Shown piece by piece: positions 8,669 to 19,755 of a stretch of 54,261 nucleotides of DNA (position 1 is the stretch's first letter; every line of letters begins with the position of its first letter). A program made the position numbers and the translations under genes. The stretch spans positions 1 to 54,261 of the forward strand of contig CACYHX010000012.1 in NCBI GenBank assembly GCA_902774365.1. Direction: 5' to 3'. Under the pieces are notes generated by a model. That model was not told where the DNA came from. It saw only the letters and a list, made by a program, of their open reading frames with translations, and searched no databases. The stretch comes from an uncultured Bacteroidia bacterium. Its GTDB lineage: Bacteria; Bacteroidota; Bacteroidia; Bacteroidales; F082.

Positions 8669-10587
8669 AACGCTGTTTCAACATCTTGATACTCTTAATC
8701 TTGGGCTTGCTGCCACGGCTGCAAGCCCAAGATACTATTATGCTGCACTCAGTTGAAGTGACGGCGGAAAAGGCCGACATCGAAGTGCTGAAGCCCTTGG
8801 TGGCGAGGAAACTCGACACACTCGTGCTCCAGTCGAAAAGCACATCCAGCCTTTCCGATTTGCTCATTCAACATAGCCCTGTCTTTATCAAGACCTACGG
8901 TCCTGGTGGCACATCCACGGCATCATTCCGTGGCACGACAGCTAGCCATACCCTTGTGCTTTGGAATGGCTTCCAACTCAACGCCCCGAGCCTCGGTCAG
9001 GTCGACTTCAGCACCATCCCCGTTTTTTTGATTGATGACGTCAGCCTCAATTGGGGTAGTGGCACCTCCAACAACAGCGGAGGCTTGGGCGGCTCGGTCA
9101 ACATCGACAACAAGCAGCATTTCGGCGACGGTTTCCTGCTCGACGTGAAACGCACCTTTGGCAGTTTCTATACCTTCGGGAGTTATTATACCGTTGGCTA
9201 TTACGGTAAAAACGTCTCCTTCCGCGTGAAAGCCTACCGCAATTCGTCGGAAAACAACTTCGAGTACACCAACCACGCGCTTATAGACCGTCCAAGGATG
9301 AAGCAGCGCAATGCCGAGTTCGTCGACTACGGCGTGATGCCCGAGATGAGCTTCCTCTTCAAGAACTGTGTCCTCTCGCTCTCCTCGTGGAACCAATGGA
9401 ACGACCGCAAGTTGCCGCCCATCATGACTAACGTGAACAACAAAAACTTTAAGGAGTGGACCAAGGATAACTTCTCTCGCAACTATGTGGCGTTCAAGAC
9501 CTTCTGGAACTCGGGCAAGCTTGAACTGAAGTCGGCGGCCTTCGTCGAGAACCAGCATTATTTCCTTGAGGTGCGCAACCCCGACACCTACGACCTGGTG
9601 ACGGGCATCAACTCGCTCAACGATGCCTTGGTGTTGCACCAAATCGCTAATGTAGATCAGCAACTCTATAAGAGCTGGACACTGAAAGCCAAGCTGCAAT
9701 GGGACTACGAACAGGTGAGGAGCAACAACTATGAAGGGGAGAAGCACCGCAATCTGGTGTCGGCATTTGTCGCTATCAACGGCGATCCTTTCAAATGCGC
9801 CAACCTCAACGTCACCGCCCGTTACGACTGGACCGACGGCAAGCCGATGGGACTGTTTCCCACGGCGACGTTCTCCTACCAGCTGCCGTTCTACAAGCCC
9901 CTGAGTTTCACTTTAGGCTACAGCCACAACTATAGGAACCCCTCGCTGAACGACCTCTATTGGTACCCAGGCGGCAACCCCGACCTTCTGCCCGAAGACG
10001 GTCGCACCGTCGACCTCGCCCTCAAATACGGCATGCAAAAAGGTCCCTTCAAGTTCGACTTGCGCATTGGCGGCTATGGCTCGTGGGTGAAGAATTGGAT
10101 ACAATGGAAGCCCAGCTTCTACCGCTATTGGGAGCCTGAGAACGTGGCCAAGGTCTTCGCGCGTGGCATCGAAAACCACCTCAGCGCGGCTTTCGTGCAA
10201 GGGGATTGGAAGGTCACCCTGTCGGGCAACTACGTCTACACCGTCACGACAGATGAGAGCGAGACGGCAGTGGCTCAAGGCATCAACGGCAAACAACTCA
10301 TCTACATCCCGCGCCACCATGGTAACCTGTTTCTCAATGCCCAATGGAAGGACTGGAACGTCAGCTACACCATGGAGGCCACGGGTGCGCGCAGCACCTC
10401 TTACAATGACGAGGACACCTTCCCGCTCAATCCCTATGTGTTGCACCATGTCGCCCTCGGCAGGCAAATCGATAGATTCCGTCTTGAGTTGCGTTGCAAC
10501 AACCTCCTCAACACCGATTACCAAAACGTCATCTGGCGGGCGATGCCGGGACGTAGCTTTGAGGTGATGGTGGAATATAAATACTAA
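8665..10587 (+). CDS. TonB-dependent outer-membrane receptor (BtuB-like size)
   Basis: The 640-residue protein has a signal peptide (MKRCFNILILLILGLLPRLQ), a plug region with SDLLIQHSPVFIKTYGPGG and SFRGTTASHTLVLWNGFQLN, and a 22-strand-type barrel ending in the aromatic C-terminal strand FEVMVEYKY. No CarboxypepD_reg-like extension is present, so it is not a SusC protein; size and plug resemble small siderophore, heme or cobalamin receptors. The only possible start between an in-frame stop at 8635 and the signal peptide is TTG at 8665, overlapping the TGA of the MORN-like gene. Its stop overlaps that of the convergent M6 peptidase. The substrate cannot be read from sequence. Confidence 0.9.
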   Translation: MKRCFNILILLILGLLPRLQAQDTIMLHSVEVTAEKADIEVLKPLVARKLDTLVLQSKSTSSLSDLLIQHSPVFIKTYGPGGTSTASFRGTTASHTLVLWNGFQLNAPSLGQVDFSTIPVFLIDDVSLNWGSGTSNNSGGLGGSVNIDNKQHFGDGFLLDVKRTFGSFYTFGSYYTVGYYGKNVSFRVKAYRNSSENNFEYTNHALIDRPRMKQRNAEFVDYGVMPEMSFLFKNCVLSLSSWNQWNDRKLPPIMTNVNNKNFKEWTKDNFSRNYVAFKTFWNSGKLELKSAAFVENQHYFLEVRNPDTYDLVTGINSLNDALVLHQIANVDQQLYKSWTLKAKLQWDYEQVRSNNYEGEKHRNLVSAFVAINGDPFKCANLNVTARYDWTDGKPMGLFPTATFSYQLPFYKPLSFTLGYSHNYRNPSLNDLYWYPGGNPDLLPEDGRTVDLALKYGMQKGPFKFDLRIGGYGSWVKNWIQWKPSFYRYWEPENVAKVFARGIENHLSAAFVQGDWKVTLSGNYVYTVTTDESETAVAQGINGKQLIYIPRHHGNLFLNAQWKDWNVSYTMEATGARSTSYNDEDTFPLNPYVLHHVALGRQIDRFRLELRCNNLLNTDYQNVIWRAMPGRSFEVMVEYKY

Positions 10588-13500
10588 TTCTTCACCACTT
10601 TTCGTGCCACAATGCCTTCTTTGGCTTGAACACTCAAGAAATACATGCCTTGAGGCAAGTTCGTCATGTCAATCTTAACCTCGTTGTAACGGGTTGCGCT
10701 TTCATAAACACAAGTCCCAGTGACGGTGAAAAGGCGCACATGCTGGATAGCTTCGCCTTGCACGGTGAGGCTGCCTTTGACAGGATTGGGATATACCGTT
10801 AAGGTTTGCTCTTGGGCGGCGTTTTCTTCAACATCAACGCTAGGGCCGAGATAGACGGTGTTGGAGAGCTCGGTCTCGCGGCCGGCCCACATCGCTGTGA
10901 CGTTGTACCTCATGTTGTCAGTGGTGTTGTAGTCGGCTTGCGTGGCGGTGAGGGCTTCATAACCCAGTACAAGTTGTTCCTCACTGCCTTCCTCCGGACC
11001 CCAATAGACATTGTAGGTGAAGTCGTTGCCGCCTTCGATGGGCTCGGTGTAGCCGCGCAGAAGCCACGAGTAATTCATATTGAACGAGGTGACAGGTTTC
11101 CAAGTGGAGCCCGACTTGATCAAACAGCTGTTGTCCTCGCCGACGAAGTCGCAGCAAGGAATGGGATGGTTGGCTCCTGTGGAGGTAGCGCAAATCCATA
11201 AGGGTAGCGTGGCATCGAAGGCGATGGGCTCGTCCAACTCGAATCTGACGAACTCTTGGCTGCCTTCCATGTCGTGGGATTGTTCAAAAAGCTTGGTACT
11301 GTTGTTAGCCGTAGTGCCGTTGTAGATGGTGAAGGTGTAATGCCCTGCTGAGCAGTCGAAGAGTTCGATGTGTGTCAATGGATGACCGGCGAATAAAGCC
11401 AGGTTCTCTGGCTCGATCTTGATACCCCACTTGATGTTGTTGGAGCCGATTTGGTTGGTGAAAGTGTTGTCGTCGTAAGCCAGCAGACCTTGTCCGACAG
11501 ACACGGGAGCCTCCCAAGTAAGCTCAATGTGGCCGTTGTCATACGACCCTTCCAGGTTACGTGGTGGCTCGCAATAGTAGTTCATGGCGTTGGCATGAAC
11601 ACCCAGTTCAGGGGCCCAAGTCGAAGTGCCATTGAGCGTAGTCTCAACATGATAACGGTATGTGCCCGAGCGCATGATTTTGTTGTCGAGGTAGTCGTAA
11701 CTGTCAACTTCGCCTTTGATTTTTCTGTCGCCACGGTAGATGTCGAAGGTCTGGTTCTCGGTGGGTATGGTCCAGTCGAGACGGATGTCCTGACCTTCAG
11801 AGACAGCACGAAGATGTTGCGGGGCAATCAGTCCCAAGCCATCGTCGGCCACGGTGTAAGTCGCCAACACGCCCGCTTGGGGACGCTCGGTATCGAACAC
11901 CTCGGTCTCGCCGTTTTGGTTGGAGCGGATGGCGCTGACACGGATGCCTTCACTTTCGGGGTCGAAGCCATGAGCCCAACGGATGGTGACTTCGGTGTTG
12001 GCAGGGATGTAGTATTCCGCGGCGGCGGTGTTACAGCCTTCGTAAACGGTGAGGTATTGTGAAGGCATTCCATTGTTGAAAGCCACTTCCAACTCACCGC
12101 CTTTGGTGCCCCATTGCGAGTCGGTGGCGATAGAAAGCCTCAGGTTCTCATAGTTGCCCAAAATGATCCATTGCGGGTCGCATTGTGGCGACTCATTACC
12201 TTCAACGATGGCGCTGACACGATAGGTATGATAGCCGTTGTCGGCGCTGGTGTATTCGTGGCTGAAGGTCGGCTCGGTGATGTTGTCGGCCAAGAGTTCG
12301 CCATCGCGATAGACGACATAGCCCTCAACGTCGGGTACAGGGTCCCAACGTATCACCACCTGCTGGCTTTGCGCGTTGACGTGGGTGATGAGGTTACGTG
12401 GAATGACATCGTAATCCACTGGGCCATAGCTGAAACTCATTCTGTCGCCGATGCTGCTGACATTGTAGATGCAGAAGTGATCGTCAATCTGTCCGTTTGT
12501 GTAAAAAGGTGCAGGATTGGTAAGGTGGTTGAACACGGTGTGGCCGCGCTCGACGCTGTAGGCGGCTGCATCGGTATTGCCGGAGCTGTTGATATAGCCA
12601 TCGGGATGGAAGATATAGACCTCGTCGAACTGATCATCGCCGTTATAGCCGGCATTGCCGCCGAAGCGCGTGTCGATGCGGTAGATGAGTAACCCGCCGT
12701 CGGGGAGCGACTCATCGAACATACGTCTTTTGTCGCGGTATTCGATGAGATAGAACTGGTTGGGGTCGTTGGTAGCGATTTTATACACGTTGCGACGGTT
12801 GCCTTCCCAAGAGGTGGCTTCCAACTCATAGGTGCCGTATTCGGTAATCTCGGGGATGTCGTCGATCCAGTTGCCGTATCTGTATTTCATGTAAGCACCC
12901 ATGTGCTGCGGTGGGCTGGCGTTGCTGCACATCAGGTCCCAGCCACCGACGGCATCGGGACCGCCGTTGTAATGATAGAGGTCAGGAGCACCCAACGAGT
13001 GGTTCATCTCGTGGCATAGCGTGCTGACATTGAAATAGCCGCCGATTTCGAGTTGCAAGTTAAAGTCTAAGACGCGCAGGTCATTCAGCCATACATAGCG
13101 GTCGTAGATGCTCCAACGGTGTGGCCAAAGCAACGACGCCCATTCGCCTGGCTCGCCTTTGATGACGAAGACCACGTTGTCGACATTGCCGTCATGGTTG
13201 TAGTCGAGGTCAAGCGTGTCTGAGACCTGGTCGGCGACGTAATAGATGGCGCGCTCGAGCAAGGAGAACTCGCGCTCTGCCGTCTCCCCGTCGTGATAAC
13301 CCAAGGGATTGGTGACAGGGTCGTAAGGCATGTAGTACTCTTTCGGGTAGTCGTCCTCGTAAGAGAGGATGGTCTCGCCTTCAGGCTCTGGATAGAAGTA
13401 GGAGCGGAGGTCGAGTTGGTTGTATGAGGCGTGGTGGAAGTAGTTGTGCATTGAGACGGACTCATAGTTGTTGGCGTTGAACATGGAGTCGACGGTCGAA

Positions 13501-13961
13501 AATGAAGTGGTGTGATAGGTGTCGCCTGCAAAGCGGATGAAGACCACCAGGTTGTTGTAACGACCGTGGTTGAGCTCGCGGTCGGCAGGCTTTTTCACGG
13601 TTTGTATGTATTGTTCACGCTCATGACGCCGTTGCTGATAGGCTTGCTCCGAAATCATCGCGTAAGGCTGCAGTCCAACCGAAGCAGGGTCGACGCTGTT
13701 GACGCGGTAGGGGGAAGCCACTACCTCGCCTCGGCTGTCGCACATGGCATAGCAGTAGTAGCCATCTTTGTCTTTCACGAAGGTGAAGCCATTGGCGTCG
13801 TGCACATAGTTGTAAAACTCATCGCCCGAGGCGAAACACTCGATGACCTGGCCGTCGGGTTGGGTGAGACGCACGGGGATGTTCTTTAAAGGAGCGGAGA
13901 ATGCCCATTGGAAGGCACTCAAAACGAGAGCAAGAATGAGTAGAAGCTTAGTTTTTTTCAT
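10584..13961 (-). CDS. M6-type secreted metalloprotease with T9SS type A sorting domain
   Basis: A 1125-residue secreted protein. Residues 1-22 are a signal peptide. An N-terminal M6-like catalytic region carries the zinc motif H317-E-M-N-H321-x-x-G-x-x-D327 (CHEMNHSLGAPDLYH), followed by GGWDLMCS, the expected Met-turn region. The middle has fibronectin-III-like segments (VIRWDPVPDVEGYVVYRDGE and RLDWTIPTENQTFDIYRGD) and a jelly-roll-like stretch. The C-terminus is a type IX secretion signal: LTVYPNPVKGSLTVQG to NLPQGMYFLSVQAKEGIVARKVVKN. The protein should be exported and anchored at the cell surface, where it would degrade host or dietary proteins. A -7 element lies at 14003-14010. Confidence 0.9.
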   Translation of the reverse strand: MKKTKLLLILALVLSAFQWAFSAPLKNIPVRLTQPDGQVIECFASGDEFYNYVHDANGFTFVKDKDGYYCYAMCDSRGEVVASPYRVNSVDPASVGLQPYAMISEQAYQQRRHEREQYIQTVKKPADRELNHGRYNNLVVFIRFAGDTYHTTSFSTVDSMFNANNYESVSMHNYFHHASYNQLDLRSYFYPEPEGETILSYEDDYPKEYYMPYDPVTNPLGYHDGETAEREFSLLERAIYYVADQVSDTLDLDYNHDGNVDNVVFVIKGEPGEWASLLWPHRWSIYDRYVWLNDLRVLDFNLQLEIGGYFNVSTLCHEMNHSLGAPDLYHYNGGPDAVGGWDLMCSNASPPQHMGAYMKYRYGNWIDDIPEITEYGTYELEATSWEGNRRNVYKIATNDPNQFYLIEYRDKRRMFDESLPDGGLLIYRIDTRFGGNAGYNGDDQFDEVYIFHPDGYINSSGNTDAAAYSVERGHTVFNHLTNPAPFYTNGQIDDHFCIYNVSSIGDRMSFSYGPVDYDVIPRNLITHVNAQSQQVVIRWDPVPDVEGYVVYRDGELLADNITEPTFSHEYTSADNGYHTYRVSAIVEGNESPQCDPQWIILGNYENLRLSIATDSQWGTKGGELEVAFNNGMPSQYLTVYEGCNTAAAEYYIPANTEVTIRWAHGFDPESEGIRVSAIRSNQNGETEVFDTERPQAGVLATYTVADDGLGLIAPQHLRAVSEGQDIRLDWTIPTENQTFDIYRGDRKIKGEVDSYDYLDNKIMRSGTYRYHVETTLNGTSTWAPELGVHANAMNYYCEPPRNLEGSYDNGHIELTWEAPVSVGQGLLAYDDNTFTNQIGSNNIKWGIKIEPENLALFAGHPLTHIELFDCSAGHYTFTIYNGTTANNSTKLFEQSHDMEGSQEFVRFELDEPIAFDATLPLWICATSTGANHPIPCCDFVGEDNSCLIKSGSTWKPVTSFNMNYSWLLRGYTEPIEGGNDFTYNVYWGPEEGSEEQLVLGYEALTATQADYNTTDNMRYNVTAMWAGRETELSNTVYLGPSVDVEENAAQEQTLTVYPNPVKGSLTVQGEAIQHVRLFTVTGTCVYESATRYNEVKIDMTNLPQGMYFLSVQAKEGIVARKVVKN

Positions 13962-14002
13962 CTTATGATAGCATTATGTTTGACTTATCTTTCAACTTGG
14001 CG

Positions 14003-14010
14003 CAAAAATA
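14003..14010 (-). promoter_or_regulatory. -7 element for the M6 peptidase
   Basis: The minus strand reads TATTTTTG (TAnnTTTG), 42 bases before the ATG at 13961. Confidence 0.55.
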
Positions 14011-14081
14011 AACATTATTGGTTTGCTGTGAAAGATTTGCACTTATTTTAATTCCATAGTCATCAAAGACTATGTTTTTCA

Positions 14082-14089
14082 TATCTTTG
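14082..14089 (+). promoter_or_regulatory. -7 element for the NAGPA-like gene
   Basis: TATCTTTG matches TAnnTTTG, 21 bases before the ATG at 14110; divergent from the M6 peptidase promoter. Confidence 0.55.
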
Positions 14090-14109
14090 CTTGCATAAAA
14101 CTCAATGCT

Positions 14110-14979
14110 ATGAAAAGACATTTTTCCCTCATCCTATTCCTCGGTCTCGCTGTGAATGTCTTTGCCCAAAGCGATTCGTTGGCTTTTGTCCACGGCCCAT
14201 GGCTTTCCGAAAGGGTCGACGGCCTTGTGATGCGCCAGTGCCAGTTTGAGCAAGGAAGTCTGTTTGCTTCCAACCAACATATTATGGTTTGGGAGTTGTC
14301 TGATACCGACGATTTCGCCTTGCAGCTCGCCTATCGGCCTGAGCGGACAAAGACCTCTGACATGGCGAAGGAACAACATGCGGTGGCCGCCGTCAACGGT
14401 TCGTTTTTCGACATGGGCCGCCATTTCCCCGTTTTGTTCCTGCGTATCGATGGCGAGGACCTTGGCCAGACCACACAAGACGAAGCTAAGTTGCAATCGG
14501 AGAATTACCAGTTTGGCACGCTTGCCGTGACACTTGACAGCGTTTACATTCTGAAGACCGACACGGTGCCGCAATGGGAGGCAGGGTTGCCCTATCCCAA
14601 CATGATGACCGCTCGGCCATTGCTTATCTTTGAGGGCGAGATGTTGCCCTTGCAAGAAGACTTGGGCTTCGTCAACGACCGACACAACCGCACGGCTGTT
14701 GGCATCCGCGCCGATGGGACGGTGCTTCTCATCGTGGTCGACGGACGAGCCCCAAAGGCAGCAGGCATGTCGTTGAAGGAGCTTCAGCAGGTGATGTGGT
14801 GGTTAGGTTGTCGCGATGCCCTCAACCTTGACGGGGGAGGCTCTACGACGTTTTATGCGGACCTAAGAGGCAACCACGGCGTACTCAACTATCCCTCCGA
14901 CAACGGACGTTTCGACCACGAAGGCGAGCGAACGGTTTCGAATGCGGTATTGGTGGTAAGGAAGGCAAAAAAGCGGTAA
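14110..14979 (+). CDS. Phosphodiester glycosidase (NAGPA-domain) family protein, secreted
   Basis: The 289-residue protein has a signal peptide (MKRHFSLILFLGLAVNVFAQ). The rest matches the NAGPA domain: AAVNGSFFDMGRHFPV, RTAVGIRADGTVLLIVVDGR, and the family hallmark ALNLDGGGSTTFY near the C-terminus. Relatives include the human enzyme that removes N-acetylglucosamine from phosphodiester-linked mannose and bacterial spore or exopolysaccharide proteins, so the likely role is hydrolysis of sugar phosphodiesters in the periplasm or outside the cell. The natural substrate is unknown. It is a single-gene unit with a promoter and a downstream palindromic repeat. Confidence 0.85.
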   Translation: MKRHFSLILFLGLAVNVFAQSDSLAFVHGPWLSERVDGLVMRQCQFEQGSLFASNQHIMVWELSDTDDFALQLAYRPERTKTSDMAKEQHAVAAVNGSFFDMGRHFPVLFLRIDGEDLGQTTQDEAKLQSENYQFGTLAVTLDSVYILKTDTVPQWEAGLPYPNMMTARPLLIFEGEMLPLQEDLGFVNDRHNRTAVGIRADGTVLLIVVDGRAPKAAGMSLKELQQVMWWLGCRDALNLDGGGSTTFYADLRGNHGVLNYPSDNGRFDHEGERTVSNAVLVVRKAKKR

Positions 14980-15024
14980 AATCTGCTGAAGTAAATAGGT
15001 GGGCAGAATGGGTTTACCTAAAAT

Positions 15025-15100
15025 GGCCGTCAGCAGTCAGCTATCAGCAGTCAGCCATGGTGATACCAAGCTGATAGCTGACGGCTGATAGCTGAAAGCT
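15025..15100. repeat. Palindromic repeat built from CAGCTATCAGC-type units
   Basis: The left side (15025-15060) contains imperfect copies of GTCAGCAGTCAGCTATCAGC. The right side (15071-15100) is the reverse complement of the same motif (CTGATAGCTGACGGCTGATA). The whole can fold into a long imperfect hairpin with a loop around 15060-15070. It lies between the NAGPA-like gene and the convergent prohibitin-like gene and may also work as a bidirectional terminator. Confidence 0.75.
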
Positions 15101-15119
15101 AAGAAGCTTTGATATCCCT

Positions 15120-15938
15120 TTACTTCAAATCAATAAAAGGCACGGAATTGCCCAGCATATACTGCGGCAGCTTGCCGTCCCATTTCTGAACCGCCTCGTA
15201 GTTGACCAGCTTGGGATTGCTCTCCAAAGCGTTGGCCTTGATGCGCATGGCTTCGGCATCGGCCTCAGCCTTGATGCGGGTCTGCTTGGCTTGTTCTTCC
15301 ACTTGGATAGTGACATTTTTAGCCTTCAGGGCATTCTGTTCAGCCACCTGTTTCTCCTTGATGGCGGTCTCGAAGTCGTCGTCGAAGTCGATGTTGGTGA
15401 TTTGGAATTGAATATTCATGAAATAGTTGCTGTCGAGAGCCTCCCGGAGAGAAATCTCGATTTCGCGTCGTACAGCGTCACGGTTTTCAACGATTTCCGT
15501 TGCCGCAAAATTACCAAAGCTTTGTTTCATGGCGGAGCGGATGAACGGCACCACGATACGGTTGTGGTAGTCGTCGCCGACGTTTTTCATCAGCTTGCTG
15601 ACGTTTTCGCGCACGAGGTCGTAGTTGATGGTATACTCCACCTCCGAAGTCTGCACGTCGCGGGTGTAGCTGTTTTCTTTGCCGTCAAACTTCTTCTGCT
15701 GTACGTTTACACGTTTGATGGTTTGGATGAACGGAATCTTCATGTGAAGGCCGTCGCCAATAACCTCGTCACTCATCTTGCCGAAGGTGGCGAGCACGCC
15801 GCGTTCCGTCGATCGGATGGTGTAGAACGATGAAAAGAAAACTAAAAGTGCAAAAAGTACCAATACACCCCAAAGGATATAGCGTCCGATTTTCTTGGAG
15901 TTGGGGCTGATGTTAATGTTAGTGTAAGGTTGGCTCAT
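15120..15938 (-). CDS. Prohibitin/SPFH-family membrane protein
   Basis: The 272-residue product (ATG at 15938; the TTG at 15965 only adds a poor leader) begins with a short cytosolic segment and one transmembrane helix (YILWGVLVLFALLVFFSSFY). An SPFH/Band-7 domain follows (TERGVLATFGKMSDEVIGDGL, then IPFIQTIKRVNVQQKKFDG). The C-terminal half is a charged coiled coil (KEKQVAEQNALKAKNVTIQVEEQAKQ region) ending in a conserved WDGKLPQYMLG motif. Prohibitin-like proteins form ring assemblies in the inner membrane and are linked to FtsH-type protease control. The gene stands alone with its own -7 element. Confidence 0.88.
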   Translation of the reverse strand: MSQPYTNINISPNSKKIGRYILWGVLVLFALLVFFSSFYTIRSTERGVLATFGKMSDEVIGDGLHMKIPFIQTIKRVNVQQKKFDGKENSYTRDVQTSEVEYTINYDLVRENVSKLMKNVGDDYHNRIVVPFIRSAMKQSFGNFAATEIVENRDAVRREIEISLREALDSNYFMNIQFQITNIDFDDDFETAIKEKQVAEQNALKAKNVTIQVEEQAKQTRIKAEADAEAMRIKANALESNPKLVNYEAVQKWDGKLPQYMLGNSVPFIDLK

Positions 15939-15962
15939 TTTTAATGTAGTTTTAAGTTTGGG

Positions 15963-15970
15963 CAAAAATA
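15963..15970 (-). promoter_or_regulatory. -7 element for the prohibitin-like gene
   Basis: The minus strand reads TATTTTTG, 25 bases before the preferred ATG at 15938. This favours 15938 over the TTG at 15965, which would sit inside the promoter. Confidence 0.6.
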
Positions 15971-16021
15971 CACATTTGTTTTGATTTTGCCGCCAATTTT
16001 TAATGGTGTCAGATTTTTGTT

Positions 16022-16029
16022 TATCTTTG
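16022..16029 (+). promoter_or_regulatory. ahcY: -7 element for ahcY
   Basis: TATCTTTG matches TAnnTTTG, 38 bases before the ATG. The leader is too short to hold an SAM or SAH riboswitch. Confidence 0.6.
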
Positions 16030-16066
16030 CCATTTCATAATTATACGAAAACAAATTTATAAATCA

Positions 16067-17490
<1,424 letters not shown>

Positions 17491-17497
<7 letters not shown>

Positions 17498-19611
17498 TTC
17501 GGTTGGTTTATTGGAGTTCTAACGATCCTCAAACGTCTTCTGGGAGCATCGCCTTGGGTGTTGCTCCCTTCTTTTTTGTCCTTCTCAGCGATGATGATGA
17601 AAGCAGCGTCGCCGTAGGTGTTGTTGATTTGACGTTTCTTCAGGTCGCGAATCGTCGATGGGAACTCGATTTCGATAAATTGTTTCTTTCTTCTTGTGCG
17701 TTTCACGATGGCTTGCGTTTTCTCTTCAGCGATTTCGAGTCCGGTTTCGCCATCGAACCATCTTACAACGTATTGTGTGCCAATATCTTGTTTGCTAATC
17801 GGTAAGACGATAACGTTGCTCTTTGAGCAAGGTCGGGGCTTCTTTTTTTTGTCCAAAGTGTAGATGTAGCCCTTCTCGTCGACTTTGGCATCGGTGACGA
17901 AATGTCCTTTCGAGATGGCTTTGTCGGTGAGGCGGCGCAAGGCTTGGTAGCTGAAAGCGGTGTCCTGGCACCAACCATAGATTGTGTCTTCGTCAGCACT
18001 GGAAAGATAATAAGTCTCTATGCCGTTGGGACATATCCAGGTGTCTTTGTTTGACGAGACTGTGGTGTGAGGAGTGAAGGAGTCGGGGAGGAGCGGAATG
18101 TTTTTGCTGTAGGCCAGAACAGGGGTATAGATGCGCAGCAAGTCCTTGTCGTTTAGGTAGTTCCAATACCAAAAGGAAGCGGAGCCCATTGTGCCCGAGA
18201 AGAGCGAAGCCCAAATGCAGTTGTGTGTGTCGAAACCAAACGGGTCTTTGTCTTGGTATTTGGGAGGTTTGGTTTGCCCGAAACCAAACTCTCCGCAGAA
18301 AACAGGTTTGTCGGGATAGAGAGGGCGATATGTCGCAAACTTTTGGAATAATTCCTTGGTGCGTTGTTCGGTTGACTTGGCCTTTTGGATATTGCCGTAG
18401 GTGTGGTATTGCACGATGTCGAGGTTTTTGTAGATTGCACTCCCGATGTATTCTTTTTCTGAAAAAGTGCCAAGCGAGGTGCTGACAAGATGGTCGAAGG
18501 GGTCGATGGAGCGGATATAGTCGGCCATCTCGCTGTGCCATTTGACGATGTTGGCGTGGAACGGCGCTTCAGGTTGGTCGTCGGTAGGGATATTGTTGAC
18601 CTCGTTCCAAAGCTCCCAACAAACGATATTGGTGGCATATCCCCAACGTGCTACGATGTAGCGAATCAGGTTTTTGGCAATCCTTTTGGCCTTTTTGTCG
18701 GAGAAAAACATCGTGGGCGACTTCAATCCAAGCACCGTGTTGTAAGGGTTGTTGTCCCATCGGCATGAACTATTGTGTATGTTGCCAAAGTCGCCAAAAG
18801 TGAAAAAGCATGGCATGACGGTGATGCCGTTCTTTGCCGCGTATGCAATGATATGGTCGAGTTCGGCAGCGTCTTTTTGGTTGAGCGACGAGTCAAAGTA
18901 CAGGGTGGGATTTTTGCCGTTCATCTGCGTGAATTCCGGCCCATAAAGCGAAAGGTATTGGTAGCGTGAGAGCCAAATGCGCATATAATTGGCGCTTCCA
19001 GCCATTTCGTCAATATAACGGTTGTAGTCGTAAATGCCTTTGGGATAAGTTCTTGTGCCTTTATAATCATACCATGCCACGTTTGGCCCGATGGGAAAGT
19101 AAGCTTGATACTTCGACTCGCCGTTTTGCATCACCTCACGTTTCAGATATCTCGAGTTAGCTTTTCTAATGAACCCTTGATCGGTGTCGACGGACCTGCA
19201 TTCAAAACTGAGCGGGTATTTATCGCTTGACGAAAGGGCAGTCTTACCTTTGCGGTCGACGGCATGAAGGCTGAAACTCCATTTCCCTGCCTGGTTGGGC
19301 GTGAACCTCACCCGCCAACCTTTGTCGCGACTTGCCGTAGCCACTTCATAGTCGTCTTTCTGTTGGAAGGTATAACCTTCGTAATAGAACCCGTTGACTT
19401 TGAAGGTTTTGCCATCAGGAGCCTTGAACTCCGCATACACGTCGATGACTTCGGGGTCGTAAGGATTGTCGTATTTTCCCAATTGGAACGACATCTCGAA
19501 TAAACCAAAAACAGCCACGGAGCTGGGGAAAGTAAGGCCGGAAATGGTCGGTTGGGCATATACGAAGGCACACCAAAGGGTGACAAGGGAGACGAAAAAT
19601 GCTTTCCTCAT
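17491..19611 (-). CDS. DUF5060-domain glycoside hydrolase, GH5-like (clan A), secreted
   Basis: The 706-residue product starts at the ATG at 19611, giving the signal peptide [20 protein letters not shown]; the open frame runs 115 codons further upstream but has no support there. Residues 25-140 resemble DUF5060, a beta-sandwich found in front of bacterial glycosidases. The following (beta/alpha)8 domain has the clan-A pair: acid/base E337 in [10 protein letters not shown] and nucleophile E441 in [11 protein letters not shown]-terminal beta domain follows ([20 protein letters not shown] onward). It should hydrolyse a polysaccharide or glycoside in the periplasm or outside the cell; the substrate is unknown. 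A -7 element lies at 19634-19641. Confidence 0.85.
17542..17577 (+). terminator. Possible terminator for ahcY inside the convergent gene
   Basis: GGGAGCA (17542-17548) pairs with TGCTCCC (17562-17568) and is followed by a T-rich tract. It lies within the 3' coding part of the opposite-strand hydrolase, so it may be fortuitous. Confidence 0.45.
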
Positions 19612-19633
19612 AGCATTAAGTGTTAATTCGGAG

Positions 19634-19641
19634 CAAAAGTA
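19634..19641 (-). promoter_or_regulatory. -7 element for the DUF5060 hydrolase
   Basis: The minus strand reads TACTTTTG (TAnnTTTG), 23 bases before the ATG at 19611, supporting that start over the longer open frame. Confidence 0.6.
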
Positions 19642-19694
19642 ATAAAAAACATTATCAATTCTTGGCCATAAAGTTTTGATGTGGGTAAAATTTG

Positions 19695-19702
19695 TATCTT
19701 TG
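19695..19702 (+). promoter_or_regulatory. -7 element for the glycosyltransferase-purD operon
   Basis: TATCTTTG matches TAnnTTTG. TTTTG at 19674-19678 is a possible -33 element but the 16-base gap is short. It heads a plus-strand run starting at 19756. Confidence 0.55.
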
Positions 19703-19755
19703 CGAACAAAATTGCAGTGTGATGACTGCATGAAAACGAGTGTTAAAACAGAACA

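Noticed and set aside
16030-16066. SAH or SAM riboswitch before ahcY
   Set aside because: The leader after the promoter is under 40 bases, too short for a known riboswitch of this kind.
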